Positions 8,897 to 17,825 of a stretch of 64,000 nucleotides of DNA are shown piece after piece. Positions within the stretch are counted from its first letter, which is position 1, and every line of letters starts with the position of its first letter. A program made the position numbers and the translations under genes. The stretch is from an uncultured Bacteroidales bacterium (lineage in GTDB: Bacteria > Bacteroidota > Bacteroidia > Bacteroidales > Barnesiellaceae), in assembly GCA_949298955.1 (NCBI GenBank), contig CASFYQ010000001.1, positions 310,001-374,000 on the forward strand. Direction: 5' to 3'. The notes beneath the pieces are model-generated. The model was given only the letters and a program-made list of their open reading frames with translations. It had not been told where the DNA came from and searched no databases.

Positions 8897-9583
8897 ATGC
8901 AACAAAAGCTCAAAGAGATAAAACTCAAATTCCGGCAAGCCATGAACGGCATCGTCTCTCATAACATGAGAAGCCAGGGAGCCGACTATAAAATAAATTT
9001 CGGACTCACCCTACCCTTATTAAAACGTATTGCCGCCGAAATCCAACCCGACGCCCAACTCTCCGAAACCTTGTGGGCCGATACGGCCGTACGCGAATCG
9101 ATGATGCTGGCCCCCATGGTCTATCCCATCGACAAGTTTACCGAAGCTGAAGCCGACCGATGGCTCGACTCCATGCCCAACACCGAGGTAGCCGACATCT
9201 GTTGCAAATATCTCTTCGCCCGTTTACCTTTCGCCCTGAAAAAAGCCGACTGCTGGTGCCACAGTAACAATCCGCTGCATCAATACACCGCCTTCCAACT
9301 GACCACAGCCTGGCTCATTGCCCACCCCGACAACTCGGAGAAAAAGGTAATCGAGCCGATTGCCGATGCCGCCATAACCCAGGCTACCACCCAACGCGAC
9401 AACCGGGCTTTTGCCGCCATCAACCTGCTTAAACAGGCTGTCCATGACGAAAAGCTCGCCCGATATATACTGGCAACCCTTCAAGTACAAGCCGACAGCA
9501 ACGACAGAGCTCAAAATCTGCTCGATGAACTGACCGAAGAACAAGCTCTCTTCCGGGAATTTTCGGGTAGCGATTCCAACTGA
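8897..9583 (+). CDS. AlkD-like DNA alkylation repair / HEAT-repeat protein
   Basis: A 228-residue all-helical protein whose repeats (for example TLWADTAVRESMMLAPMVYP, EVADICCKYLFARLPFALKKA, NRAFAAINLLKQAV) fit the HEAT-like fold of the DNA alkylation repair family, which excises alkylated purines such as 7-methylguanine and 3-methyladenine. I see no membrane segment or signal. The start at 8897 (MQQKLKEIKLKFRQAMNG) is preferred over a TTG 22 codons upstream, which would fall inside the promoter and add a non-homologous hydrophobic run. Many Bacteroidales members of this family have lost the catalytic Asp and are of unproven function, so glycosylase activity should not be assumed. It is a single-gene unit between a terminator and the fur promoter. 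Confidence 0.7.
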   Translation: MQQKLKEIKLKFRQAMNGIVSHNMRSQGADYKINFGLTLPLLKRIAAEIQPDAQLSETLWADTAVRESMMLAPMVYPIDKFTEAEADRWLDSMPNTEVADICCKYLFARLPFALKKADCWCHSNNPLHQYTAFQLTTAWLIAHPDNSEKKVIEPIADAAITQATTQRDNRAFAAINLLKQAVHDEKLARYILATLQVQADSNDRAQNLLDELTEEQALFREFSGSDSN

Positions 9584-9588
9584 TTTTA

Positions 9589-9619
9589 TTTGGCTTGTTA
9601 TAAAAAATCGCTAAATTTG
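9589..9619 (+). promoter_or_regulatory. promoter of fur-purA
   Basis: TTTG (9589-9592), a 19-base spacer and TAAATTTG (9612-9619): a perfect Bacteroides sigma-ABfr promoter, 19 bases before the fur ATG. Confidence 0.8.
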
Positions 9620-9637
9620 TAACATAGGTTTTTTATC

Positions 9638-10114
9638 ATGCCAGAGGAAAAATCAAAAGAAACTGTAAAACAACTGTTTATACAATTCTTGGAAGCCCGT
9701 AAATTGCGCAAGACTCCCGAGCGGTTTGCCATATTGGAAAAAATATATAGCACGACCCAGCATTTCAATGTAGAGACCTTGCACGAAGCCATGATTGAAA
9801 ACGGATACCGCGTAAGCAAAGCTACCGTATACAACACAATAGACCTGTTGCTCGAAGCCAACTTAGTGCGGAAACATCAGTTCGGAGGCAATTTGGCTCA
9901 ATACGAACGGATATATAACACCAATCACCATCATCTCATCTGTATGAAATGCGGGAAAGTGCGCGAGGTGAAAGACCTCGACCTAATGTCGAGCCTGAAT
10001 ACCCGCAAATTCAACAAATTCACCACCTCATACTACACCCTCTATGTCTATGGCATTTGCAGCCGGTGTAACCAAAAGAGCAAAAAGAAGAAAGAAAAAA
10101 ACGAAAAAGAATAA
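9638..10114 (+). CDS. Fur-family metal-dependent transcription regulator
   Basis: A 158-residue regulator that binds DNA as a dimer when loaded with metal or, for PerR-type members, when not oxidised. Residues 1-90 form the winged helix (RKLRKTPERFAILEKIY, then RVSKATVYNTIDLLLEANLV, the Fur recognition helix). The dimer domain holds NHHHLICMKCGKV, the His cluster plus CxxC of the structural zinc site, and a second CSRC near the end. The tail is Lys-rich (SKKKKEKNEKE). The protein could be Fur, PerR or Zur; the key sensing residues do not settle this by eye. The gene has a consensus promoter and is followed by purA 34 bases later, a neighbourhood found in many Bacteroidales. Confidence 0.9.
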   Translation: MPEEKSKETVKQLFIQFLEARKLRKTPERFAILEKIYSTTQHFNVETLHEAMIENGYRVSKATVYNTIDLLLEANLVRKHQFGGNLAQYERIYNTNHHHLICMKCGKVREVKDLDLMSSLNTRKFNKFTTSYYTLYVYGICSRCNQKSKKKKEKNEKE

Positions 10115-10148
10115 ACCTAATTTAAAAGTTCACGAAACTCGCTAAGTT

Positions 10149-11417
10149 ATGAAAGTAGATGTTCTCTTAGGATTACAATGGGGCGACGAAGGCAAAGGCA
10201 AAGTCGTCGATGTATTGACGCCCAATTATGATATTATCACCCGCTTTCAGGGAGGGCCAAATGCAGGTCACACTTTGGAATTTAAAGGCGAAAAATATGT
10301 GTTGCGCTCCATTCCCTCGGGTATTTTCCAAGGCGGGAAAGTCAACATTATCGGAAACGGAGTCGTGCTCGACCCCGTGCTCTTCAAAGAAGAAGCCGAA
10401 AGTTTGGCTGCCAGCGGCCACGACCTCACCCAAAGCCTTTATATCTCCAAGAAAGCCCATCTCATTCTGCCCACCCATCGCGTGCTCGACGCCGCCTACG
10501 AAGCAGCCAAAGGCAAATCGAAGATAGGTACCACAGGAAAAGGCATCGGCCCCACCTACTCCGACAAAATCAGTCGCAACGGTGTGCGAGTGGGCGACAT
10601 CTTTCTCAATTTCAAGGAGATTTACGCCACTGCAAAAGCCAAACACGAAAACATACTGCGCTCTCTCAACTACGATTACAACATAGATGAACTGGAAGCC
10701 AAGTGGTTCGAGGCCATCGAATATTTGAAACGATTCCGCATCATCGACAGCGAACATGTGATTAACAACTACCTGAAAGAAGGTAAATCGATTCTGGCCG
10801 AAGGGGCACAAGGCACGATGCTCGATGTCGATTTCGGCTCCTATCCCTTTGTCACCTCGTCAAATACCATCTGTGCCGGTGCATGCACCGGTCTGGGAGT
10901 AGCTCCCAGCAAAATCGGTGAAGTCTACGGTATATTCAAAGCCTACTGCACCCGCGTGGGCAGCGGACCATTCCCGACCGAGCTCTTCGACGAAACCGGC
11001 AAGACGATACGAGCCATTGGACACGAATATGGAGCCGTGACCGGTCGCGAACGCCGCTGTGGCTGGATAGACCTGGTTGCTCTCAAATATGCCATTATGA
11101 TTGACGGCGTGACCAAACTCATCATGATGAAAAGCGATGTACTCGACAGTTTCGATACCATCAAGGCCTGCGTAGCCTACCGCATCGACGGTAAAGAGAC
11201 TACCGAGTTCCCCTACTCCATCGAAGAAAACATCGAGCCCGTGTATGTAGAACTGCCGGGGTGGAAGACCGATATGACCAAGATTCACAGCGAAACCGAG
11301 TTTCCCCAAAGATTCAAAGAGTATATCGCCTTCCTCGAAAAAGAGTTGCAGGTACCTATCTGCATCGTATCGGTAGGGCCCGACCGTGAACAGACGATAG
11401 TCCTCTCCAATAAATAA
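10149..11417 (+). CDS. purA: adenylosuccinate synthetase
   Basis: Joins IMP and aspartate with GTP to give adenylosuccinate, the first step from IMP to AMP. 422 residues, normal length. QWGDEGKGK at residues 10-18 is the GTP-binding P-loop with the catalytic Asp. GPNAGHT carries the catalytic His, and GTTGKGIGPTYSDK and GRERRCGWID are conserved IMP and aspartate-binding segments. The start at MKVDVLLGLQWG is unambiguous. Probably cotranscribed with the Fur-family gene upstream, and followed by the DUF1015 gene 17 bases downstream. Confidence 0.98.
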   Translation: MKVDVLLGLQWGDEGKGKVVDVLTPNYDIITRFQGGPNAGHTLEFKGEKYVLRSIPSGIFQGGKVNIIGNGVVLDPVLFKEEAESLAASGHDLTQSLYISKKAHLILPTHRVLDAAYEAAKGKSKIGTTGKGIGPTYSDKISRNGVRVGDIFLNFKEIYATAKAKHENILRSLNYDYNIDELEAKWFEAIEYLKRFRIIDSEHVINNYLKEGKSILAEGAQGTMLDVDFGSYPFVTSSNTICAGACTGLGVAPSKIGEVYGIFKAYCTRVGSGPFPTELFDETGKTIRAIGHEYGAVTGRERRCGWIDLVALKYAIMIDGVTKLIMMKSDVLDSFDTIKACVAYRIDGKETTEFPYSIEENIEPVYVELPGWKTDMTKIHSETEFPQRFKEYIAFLEKELQVPICIVSVGPDREQTIVLSNK

Positions 11418-11434
11418 CCTATAAACTTACTACT

Positions 11435-12679
11435 ATGGCTAAAATTAAACCGTTCAAAGGGATACGCCCGCCGAAAGAATTTGTCGAGCAGGTCGCTTCG
11501 CGTCCCTACGATGTACTCAACTCCGAAGAGGCTCGCCAAGAGGCCCGAGGAAACGAAAAATCGCTCTACCACATTATCAAGCCCGAGATTGATTTTGCTC
11601 CCGGTACCGACGAGCATAGCCCCGAGGTCTATGATAAAGCCGTAGAAAATTTCAACCTGTTCCAGCAAAAAGGTTGGCTGGTACAAGATGACAAAGAGCA
11701 CTATTACATCTATGCCCAAACGATGAACGGTCACACCCAGTATGGCCTGGTCGTGGGAGCCAATGTCGAGGACTATATGACGGGGGTAATCAAGAAGCAT
11801 GAGCTTACCCGTCGCGACAAAGAGGAAGACCGCATGAAACACGTGCGCATCAATAATGCCAACATCGAGCCGGTATTCTTCGCTTTCCCCGATAACGACG
11901 AGCTCGATGCCATCATCAAACACGAGACCTCGCGCACACCCGAATACGATTTTATTGCCCCCGACGGATTCGGCCACCATTTCTGGGTAATCGACGACGA
12001 ACAAACCATCGCTCGCATCACCGAGATTTTTGCCCATATCCCCAGCCTCTACATTGCCGACGGTCACCACCGCACCGCAGCAGCAGCTTTGGTGGGTAAT
12101 GAGAAAGCCAAGCAAAATCCCAACCACCGCGGCGATGAAGAGTACAACTATTTCCTGGCTGTCTGCTTCCCGGCTTCGCAGTTGAAAATCATCGACTACA
12201 ACCGGGTGGTAAAAGACTTGAACGGATTGACCCCTCACGAGTTTATCGAAAAACTGAAAACCCATTTCACAGTCGAGGAAAAAGGCGAGCAAATATACCG
12301 CCCCGAGAAATTACACAATTTCTCGCTCTACCTCGATGGCAAATGGTATTCGCTCACGGCTCACGAAGGGACTTACGACGACAACGACCCCATCGGGGTG
12401 CTCGATGTAACCATCTCGTCGAACCTCATTCTGCGCGATATTCTGGGTATTACCGACCTGCGTACCGACAAACGCATCGATTTCGTGGGCGGAATACGCG
12501 GACTCGAAGAGCTGAAACGGCGAGTAGACAGCGGTGAGATGAAGATGGCCCTGGCTCTCTATCCCGTCTCGATGAAACAGCTCATGGACATCGCCGACAC
12601 AGGCAATATCATGCCTCCCAAAACAACGTGGTTCGAACCCAAATTGAGGTCTGGCCTCATTATCCATAAACTGGATTAA
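11435..12679 (+). CDS. DUF1015 family protein
   Basis: A conserved 414-residue cytoplasmic protein without membrane segments. The N-terminus KPFKGIRPPKEFVEQVASRPYDVLNSEE and the central ADGHHRTAAA segment are the hallmark blocks of the DUF1015 (HTH-free, SpoIIIE-unrelated) family. The function is unknown. In many genomes DUF1015 genes lie beside serine-biosynthesis genes, but none is present here; instead it follows purA and ends the fur-purA unit, with an intrinsic terminator downstream. The start MAKIKPFKG is supported by homology to the family's usual N-terminus. Confidence 0.85.
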   Translation: MAKIKPFKGIRPPKEFVEQVASRPYDVLNSEEARQEARGNEKSLYHIIKPEIDFAPGTDEHSPEVYDKAVENFNLFQQKGWLVQDDKEHYYIYAQTMNGHTQYGLVVGANVEDYMTGVIKKHELTRRDKEEDRMKHVRINNANIEPVFFAFPDNDELDAIIKHETSRTPEYDFIAPDGFGHHFWVIDDEQTIARITEIFAHIPSLYIADGHHRTAAAALVGNEKAKQNPNHRGDEEYNYFLAVCFPASQLKIIDYNRVVKDLNGLTPHEFIEKLKTHFTVEEKGEQIYRPEKLHNFSLYLDGKWYSLTAHEGTYDDNDPIGVLDVTISSNLILRDILGITDLRTDKRIDFVGGIRGLEELKRRVDSGEMKMALALYPVSMKQLMDIADTGNIMPPKTTWFEPKLRSGLIIHKLD

Positions 12680-12703
12680 CCCCGAAGGCCCGAACTCCCA
12701 TAC

Positions 12704-12756
12704 AATAGCGGTTCTTTTTATAATGTTATTTAACAAAGAACCGCTATTTATTTTTT
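12704..12756 (+). terminator. intrinsic terminator after the DUF1015 gene
   Basis: A 13-bp stem AATAGCGGTTCTT / AAGAACCGCTATT with an AT-rich loop, followed by a T-rich tract (TATTTTTTAG). Confidence 0.9.
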
Positions 12757-12831
12757 AGCCTCATGCAGCAAAAAAGAGCCCGATCACATCTACATAATAG
12801 TTAGTTGTCGTTCGGGCCGAGTGAAATCGGT

Positions 12832-13362
12832 ATGAACGAACGCGAGTTGATAGAAGCCTGTAAGAACAACGACCCCCGGGCGCAGAAGCGACTTTACGAA
12901 ACTTTTGCGCGTAAAATGATGTCGGTGTGCTTGCGTTATGCCGGCAATCGGGAGATGGCCGAGGACTTTCTGCAAGAGGGTTTTATCAAAGTGTTCTCTT
13001 CAATACAGAGCTACAACTACGAAGGTTCTTTTGAAGGTTGGATACGTCGTATTTTCGTGAATACCGCCTTGGAATCGCTGCGTAAAAACGACTTGCTGCG
13101 CAACGGTGTCGAACTGGATACACTCGATACCCAGCAAGAGGTCGACTACTCGACCATAGACCGTATATCGGCCGATGAGTTGATGGAACTTATCGCCCAG
13201 CTTCCCCCGGGATTTCGCACGGTATTCAATATGTTTGCGGTCGAAGGATACTCCCACAAGGAGATTGCCCAGGTTCTGCACATCACCGAGAGTACGTCGC
13301 GATCGCAATATACACGAGCCAAAAGAGTGCTACAAAAATGGATTAAAGAATTGGAACAATAG
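12832..13362 (+). CDS. ECF-type RNA polymerase sigma factor
   Basis: A 176-residue group-4 sigma factor. Region 2 is DFLQEGFIKVFSSIQSYNYEGSFEGW, with the following RIFVNTALESLRKN helix. Region 4 is PPGFRTVFNMFAVEGYSHKEIAQVLHITESTSRSQYTRAK, a typical helix-turn-helix. ATG 12832 (MNERELIEACKNND) is chosen over a TTG nine codons upstream because ECF factors normally begin just before region 2. It is followed after 13 bases by a gene whose product has a short cytoplasmic head and a membrane helix, so that protein is the likely anti-sigma or sensor partner. No anti-sigma gene of the FecR type is present. Confidence 0.92.
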   Translation: MNERELIEACKNNDPRAQKRLYETFARKMMSVCLRYAGNREMAEDFLQEGFIKVFSSIQSYNYEGSFEGWIRRIFVNTALESLRKNDLLRNGVELDTLDTQQEVDYSTIDRISADELMELIAQLPPGFRTVFNMFAVEGYSHKEIAQVLHITESTSRSQYTRAKRVLQKWIKELEQ

Positions 13363-13375
13363 GTATAAACAGGTA

Positions 13376-14578
13376 ATGAAAATAGACGACCGATATTTTG
13401 AAAAAAGTGTACAGTCAAAACTGGCAGAGCACGAAACCGATGTCAGAAGCGACTTGTGGGCGGCTATCGAATCGCAGCTACCTGTGAATACTGCTATCCG
13501 CAAGGTACCATTGTACCGGCGTGTCATAGGCTACTCGGCCGCAGCGGTGACCGTGGGCATCGTAGTCGCCATCGTGTTGTGGCAAACTCCCGACCACCAA
13601 CTGCCGGCCCCGATAATCACCGAAAATGATAAGGGTGTGCTGGAAATTGTTCAACCTCAACCTGCCACGTTCCACACATCAACGGCCTCGGCAGCCACCT
13701 CCCTCGACTCTCGCTCGGTATCGGTTGCGGCAGAAAGCGAGACAGAGGTAATGGCCTCATTTACAAACATGCCGACAACGGCAACCCACGAAACCGAAGC
13801 TGTCGTCTCAGTGGCCGACCACATGTCGAAACCCGGCCACACGGCCCGCACGCCGCAAGACGAAAAGACCTATCGCCAAAAATTAGACGAATTTGAGCAT
13901 GCAGGGCGCAACCTCAAAGCGAAAGGCAAGATACCCGATGCCCCCGAGCACTCGCAAAAAGGAGCAGGCATACAATTGGGCATGATGGCCGCCAATGCCT
14001 CGCCCGGGAGCAGCCAGAACTCGGCAAGAGCCATTCGCACCAAGATACCCACGATGCTGGCGGCGCAACACAATCCCGTCTATCATTTCGACCACAGTAT
14101 GCCCATATCGGCCGGCATAACCGTGACCAAAACGCTACCCCAAAACTGGGCATTGGAATCGGGTCTGGTCTATACCTATCTCTACTCCAAATACCGTTCG
14201 AACAACGGGAACGGCAGTCAGGAGCTTCACTATCTGGGTATCCCTCTCAATGCCATCTATCGATTTGCCCGCATCAAACGATTCTCGTTCTATGCCGCCG
14301 CCGGCGGACAGGTCGATTTCTACCTGGCCGGACGACAAAAAGACGAAGGATATGACGAAGGTATATCGGGTTCGGGCTATAAAGAACTCAAACACGAAAA
14401 TGTGCAGTTCTCGATTCAAGCCAATTTGGGTGCAGCCTTCACCCTGTACAAGCAAACCGAGCTGTATCTGGAACCCTACATGGCCTACTACATCGAAAAT
14501 AATTCGAGTATACACAATGTATGGAAAGACAAGCCTTTCAACTTTGGCTTGACCCTGGGTATACGAACAGGATTTTAA
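13376..14578 (+). CDS. single-helix membrane protein with C-terminal porin-like beta barrel, putative sigma regulator
   Basis: 400 residues with an unusual layout. Residues 1-44 are charged and cytoplasmic in character (MKIDDRYFEKSVQSKLAEHE), like the short anti-sigma heads found after ECF factors. Residues 49-68 form one membrane helix (VIGYSAAAVTVGIVVAIVLW), with no signal-peptidase site visible. Residues 70-235 are a low-complexity Ser/Thr/Pro/Ala linker with a short charged helix (DEKTYRQKLDEFEHAGRN). Residues 236-400 alternate like an outer-membrane barrel (ISAGITVTKTLPQNWALESGLVYTYLYSKY..., ending in an aromatic Phe). The ATG at 13376 lies 13 bases after the sigma gene. If both ends are membrane-embedded the protein spans the envelope. 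This architecture is found in other Bacteroidetes, but I know of no assigned function. Regulation of the upstream sigma factor is inferred from position. Confidence 0.75.
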   Translation: MKIDDRYFEKSVQSKLAEHETDVRSDLWAAIESQLPVNTAIRKVPLYRRVIGYSAAAVTVGIVVAIVLWQTPDHQLPAPIITENDKGVLEIVQPQPATFHTSTASAATSLDSRSVSVAAESETEVMASFTNMPTTATHETEAVVSVADHMSKPGHTARTPQDEKTYRQKLDEFEHAGRNLKAKGKIPDAPEHSQKGAGIQLGMMAANASPGSSQNSARAIRTKIPTMLAAQHNPVYHFDHSMPISAGITVTKTLPQNWALESGLVYTYLYSKYRSNNGNGSQELHYLGIPLNAIYRFARIKRFSFYAAAGGQVDFYLAGRQKDEGYDEGISGSGYKELKHENVQFSIQANLGAAFTLYKQTELYLEPYMAYYIENNSSIHNVWKDKPFNFGLTLGIRTGF

Positions 14579-14637
14579 TCCGAAACACAGAACTTACAAC
14601 AACGATAAAAACAAAAACAAACAATCAGCAAAAGACA

Positions 14638-15369
14638 ATGAAAGCATCGAAATTCGTATCGGCTCTATCTCTGCTCTGCGGAGTCTTAACCCTGTCGAGC
14701 TGTCTCGGCGAAGGTGGCAATACTCTATCGGTATATACCACCGGCAGTATTTATAAAACAAGCTCGGGAGTTCCGTACATGCACCTCGACCGTACAGGAC
14801 TCACCGTGACCAGCAGCGAATTACAAAACGAGAATTTCGAAGTAGGCGACCGGCTGTTGGCTACCGCAACCATCAACTTTGACAATCAGGGGACTCAGGT
14901 GGCAAACTATATCTACAATGCCACGATTTCGGGAATCCACCAATTCGCTTGCGACGACTATATCTATGACAATACCATCGGTACATTTCAAAGCGATACA
15001 TTGCCAGCGCTCTACTCGATAGAACCGTTTATCAACTACCGCGCGGACGACACGATTCTCACTTTTGCCTATATAAAACACGAGGTAGAAAGTGGCGAGG
15101 CCGGCTCGTTGAAACTGGTTCAGCCCAAAATGTTCGATTTTGAATCAAAAACTGACACGCTCTTTCTCGTTTACGAGAAAGGAAATGTCAAGGATTCGAA
15201 AAGTTCGGACTACATCTCGTTCAAACTCCCGCAATATCCGGTCAACACCGATATAAACGTAGTCGTAAGATACCACGCCGACAATTCGAATTTTTCGGTC
15301 GGAGGCAACGACAAGACCAGCCGCTTCTTTTCGTTTACCTACAACCGGCCCGAAACATTTTTGGAATAA
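14638..15369 (+). CDS. lipoprotein resembling NigD-like family
   Basis: 243 residues with a lipoprotein signal (MKASKFVSALSLLCGVLTLSSC). The mature part seems to have two halves: about residues 60-105 with an OB-like pattern (FEVGDRLLATATINFDNQG) and a C-terminal beta-sandwich-like half (DDTILTFAYIKHEVESG ... YISFKLPQYPVNTDINVVVRYH). This matches the two-domain scheme of NigD-like lipoproteins of Bacteroidales, but the likeness is moderate and a generic hypothetical lipoprotein is the alternative. It follows the sigma/barrel pair by 59 bases with no promoter seen between, and a terminator follows, so the three genes probably form one unit. Its function is unknown. Confidence 0.6.
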   Translation: MKASKFVSALSLLCGVLTLSSCLGEGGNTLSVYTTGSIYKTSSGVPYMHLDRTGLTVTSSELQNENFEVGDRLLATATINFDNQGTQVANYIYNATISGIHQFACDDYIYDNTIGTFQSDTLPALYSIEPFINYRADDTILTFAYIKHEVESGEAGSLKLVQPKMFDFESKTDTLFLVYEKGNVKDSKSSDYISFKLPQYPVNTDINVVVRYHADNSNFSVGGNDKTSRFFSFTYNRPETFLE

Positions 15370-15413
15370 ACACAATAAGGAACTTTTATTTTTGATGTTT
15401 ATAATTTCAGACG

Positions 15414-15442
15414 GGGGTATCCGTGAGGATACCTCTTTTTTT
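15414..15442 (+). terminator. intrinsic terminator after the lipoprotein gene
   Basis: Stem GGTATCC / GGATACC (plus a G-T and a G-C pair at the base) with a GTGA loop, followed by seven T. Confidence 0.88.
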
Positions 15443-15460
15443 ATATCAATTCGTCAACTA

Positions 15461-15491
15461 TTGCACATACAGCTAAATAATACTATCTTTG
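15461..15491 (+). promoter_or_regulatory. promoter of the CE2-type esterase gene
   Basis: TTGC (15461-15464), a 19-base spacer and TATCTTTG (15484-15491), 31 bases before the ATG. Confidence 0.7.
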
Positions 15492-15522
15492 TCATCGAAT
15501 AACACTTTATCACAACGAAGAA

Positions 15523-16620
15523 ATGAGATTTTTCAATGCTATCATTCTATTCATTTTAGGGAGTATACTCCCTGTGATTGCCGCAACTTTGCCCTTGCAA
15601 GGTGAGTTCATAAGTCCGACCGACCGATACATTCAATACATAGGCCGATTCAGTTACAAGAATCCCGAAGCTCCGGCTTTCAACTACCCGGGAGTACAGA
15701 TACAAGCCGCCTTTGAAGGCACATCGTTGAAAATGTATGCCAAGCCGATGAGCGGCTTCTTCATGGTCACCATCGATCAGGCCGAGCCGTTCAAGGTTTC
15801 GTTCAACTCGCCAGCCGACTCGGTCGTCACACTGGCAACAGCTTTGAAAGATACCATACACACGGTAAACATCATGAACTGCATCGAAGCCTTTCATCGG
15901 AATCCCGAATTTAGGGGATTCCTGCTCGACCCCGGGAAAAAGTTGGTTGCCCCCTCGCCTCTTTCACCACGTAAAATCGAATTTATAGGCAACTCAATCA
16001 CCTGCGGTTATGGCGTAGAGAGTATCGATGCCTCCGACCCCTTTACCGAAGAAACCGAAAATCACTATTACTCCTATGCCGCCATCACGGCTCGCAATCT
16101 GCAAGCCCGACACATGGCCATTGCCCGCAGCGGTATAGGCATTTACCGCAATTTCAACGGCCCCGGCGAGGGCAGCCCCGACTGTATGCCCACCCGATAC
16201 GCCCAAACGCTCTTCAACGACTCGAGCGAACTGTGGGATTTCTCACAATATACCCCCGATGTGGTCTGCATCAACCTGGGAACGAACGACGCCAGCACCC
16301 CGGGATATGACCGGGAACGGCTGTACCGGGCCTATGCCGATTTTCTCTCGACCGTGCGCCACAACTACCCGCAGGCCAAAATCGTCCTGCTCACCGGCTG
16401 TATGCTGTACGGCGAATCGCTGTCGCACGTTAAAGAGGCTCTCGACCGACTGACCCGAGAGTGCCATCAGGCCGGCGACCGCGAGGTCTACCGCTTCGAC
16501 ATGACACCCCAAACCGGCGACCTCGGCTACGGCGCCAGCTGGCACCCCAGCCTGCAACAGCACCAACGTATGGCCGATGAGCTCACACCGTTCCTGCGCA
16601 ACCTCATGGACTGGGAATAG
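15523..16620 (+). CDS. exported SGNH esterase of carbohydrate esterase family 2 type
   Basis: 365 residues with an N-terminal signal (MRFFNAIILFILGSILPVIA). It probably removes acetyl groups from plant or host polysaccharides in the periplasm or outside the cell. Residues about 25-145 form a beta-sandwich as in CE2 enzymes (YIGRFSYKNPEAPAFNYPGVQIQAAFEGTS is the usual entry). The SGNH domain has GNSITCGYG with nucleophile Ser158, the IARSGIG block II, NLGTND with Asn255, and SWHP with catalytic His341. CE2 enzymes often work with a Ser-His dyad, in agreement with the lack of an obvious DxxH. No polysaccharide-utilisation genes (SusC/D) are nearby; it has its own promoter and terminator. The substrate is not inferable. 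Confidence 0.85.
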   Translation: MRFFNAIILFILGSILPVIAATLPLQGEFISPTDRYIQYIGRFSYKNPEAPAFNYPGVQIQAAFEGTSLKMYAKPMSGFFMVTIDQAEPFKVSFNSPADSVVTLATALKDTIHTVNIMNCIEAFHRNPEFRGFLLDPGKKLVAPSPLSPRKIEFIGNSITCGYGVESIDASDPFTEETENHYYSYAAITARNLQARHMAIARSGIGIYRNFNGPGEGSPDCMPTRYAQTLFNDSSELWDFSQYTPDVVCINLGTNDASTPGYDRERLYRAYADFLSTVRHNYPQAKIVLLTGCMLYGESLSHVKEALDRLTRECHQAGDREVYRFDMTPQTGDLGYGASWHPSLQQHQRMADELTPFLRNLMDWE

Positions 16621-16662
16621 TCACCCTAACCCACGACAGCAATACCTCGATATTAAATAAAA

Positions 16663-16705
16663 GCAACAACGCCCCCGAGAGGAAAACCATCGGGGGCGTT
16701 GTTGC
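16663..16705. terminator. bidirectional terminator between convergent esterase and fcl
   Basis: A 16-bp perfect inverted repeat (GCAACAACGCCCCCGA / TCGGGGGCGTTGTTGC) with an 11-base loop, between convergent genes. It marks the downstream end of the polysaccharide locus. Confidence 0.9.
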
Positions 16706-16724
16706 ATAAACAAAGAGTGCCTGT

Positions 16725-17813
16725 TTACCGATACATCTCGGCATGGTCGGTCGTGTACCAGTCATACATTTTCTGTACACCCTCCTCGATCTCGATTTTG
16801 TGGTGCCAACCCAGGTTGTGCAACTTGGTTACATCGGTGAGTTTGCGCATGGTTCCATCGGGTTTGTCGGGATTGAAGCGGATTTCACCTCGGTAACCGA
16901 CCACTTCTTGAATGCGGTGTGCCAAAGCGGCAATGGTTATTTCCTTTCCCGTACCGATATTTATGTGGCAGTTGCGCACCTCGGGATTGTCGCCCTTGAC
17001 ATCGGCAAAATCGACATGTTCGAGAATATAGACCGAGGCATCGGCCATCTCCTCGCTCCACAAGAACTCACGTAGCGGCTTTCCGGTACCCCACAGCTCC
17101 ACACAGTCGGGATAGATGCCATATTTGGCCAGTATGGCGAGGATAGCCTCGTTCGAAGCCGTACCGTCGACGCCCTCTACCGGGCGCAGCGACAGGTCTT
17201 TGCGCACAGCTTCCCAGTTGTTCTCCATGAGGCAACGGCCCAAGTGAATCTTGCGAATCATGGCCGGGAGCACATGGCTGCGCTCGAGATGGAAATTATC
17301 ATTAGGCCCATAGAGATTGGTGGGCATCACAGCAATGTAGTTGGTACCGTATTGCAGATTGAAGCTCTCGCACATCTTCAAACCGGCAATCTTGGCAATG
17401 GCATACGGCTCGTTGGTATACTCCAACGGCGAGGTGAGCAAGGCATCTTCTTTCATCGGCTGCCGGGCATCGCGCGGATAGATGCAGGTACTACCCAGAA
17501 AGAGCAGTTTTTTCACACCGTGGCGAAAGCTCTCACCGATGACGTTTTGCTGAATCTGTAAATTCCGATAAATGAAATCGGCCCGATAGATGCTGTTGGC
17601 CATGATACCGCCCACATGCGCGGCAGCCAAAATCACATACTCGGGTTGCTCCTCGTCGAAGAAGCGTTTCACGGCCACGCCGTCGAGCAAGTCGAGCTCC
17701 TTGTGCGAGCGCCCGATGAGGCGGGTATACCCCTTCTCTTGCAGATTTTTCCATATAGCCGACCCCACCAGTCCATGATGTCCGGCTACATAAATCTTGG
17801 AATCTTTTTCCAT
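16725..17813 (-). CDS. fcl: GDP-L-fucose synthase
   Basis: Epimerises and reduces GDP-4-keto-6-deoxy-mannose to GDP-L-fucose with NADPH in the cytoplasm. An SDR-fold protein of 362 residues. GHHGLVGSA at 11-19 is the NADP loop, AAHVGG and GSTCIYP carry the catalytic Ser region, and PYAIAKIAG is the YxxxK catalytic pair. A C-terminal insertion with KDLSLRPVEG makes it longer than the 320-residue E. coli form, as is common for Bacteroidetes. It follows gmd by 12 bases; together the two convert GDP-mannose to GDP-fucose for the adjacent polysaccharide or for protein O-glycans. Confidence 0.95.
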   Translation of the reverse strand: MEKDSKIYVAGHHGLVGSAIWKNLQEKGYTRLIGRSHKELDLLDGVAVKRFFDEEQPEYVILAAAHVGGIMANSIYRADFIYRNLQIQQNVIGESFRHGVKKLLFLGSTCIYPRDARQPMKEDALLTSPLEYTNEPYAIAKIAGLKMCESFNLQYGTNYIAVMPTNLYGPNDNFHLERSHVLPAMIRKIHLGRCLMENNWEAVRKDLSLRPVEGVDGTASNEAILAILAKYGIYPDCVELWGTGKPLREFLWSEEMADASVYILEHVDFADVKGDNPEVRNCHINIGTGKEITIAALAHRIQEVVGYRGEIRFNPDKPDGTMRKLTDVTKLHNLGWHHKIEIEEGVQKMYDWYTTDHAEMYR

Positions 17814-17825
17814 GATTAATATCTC

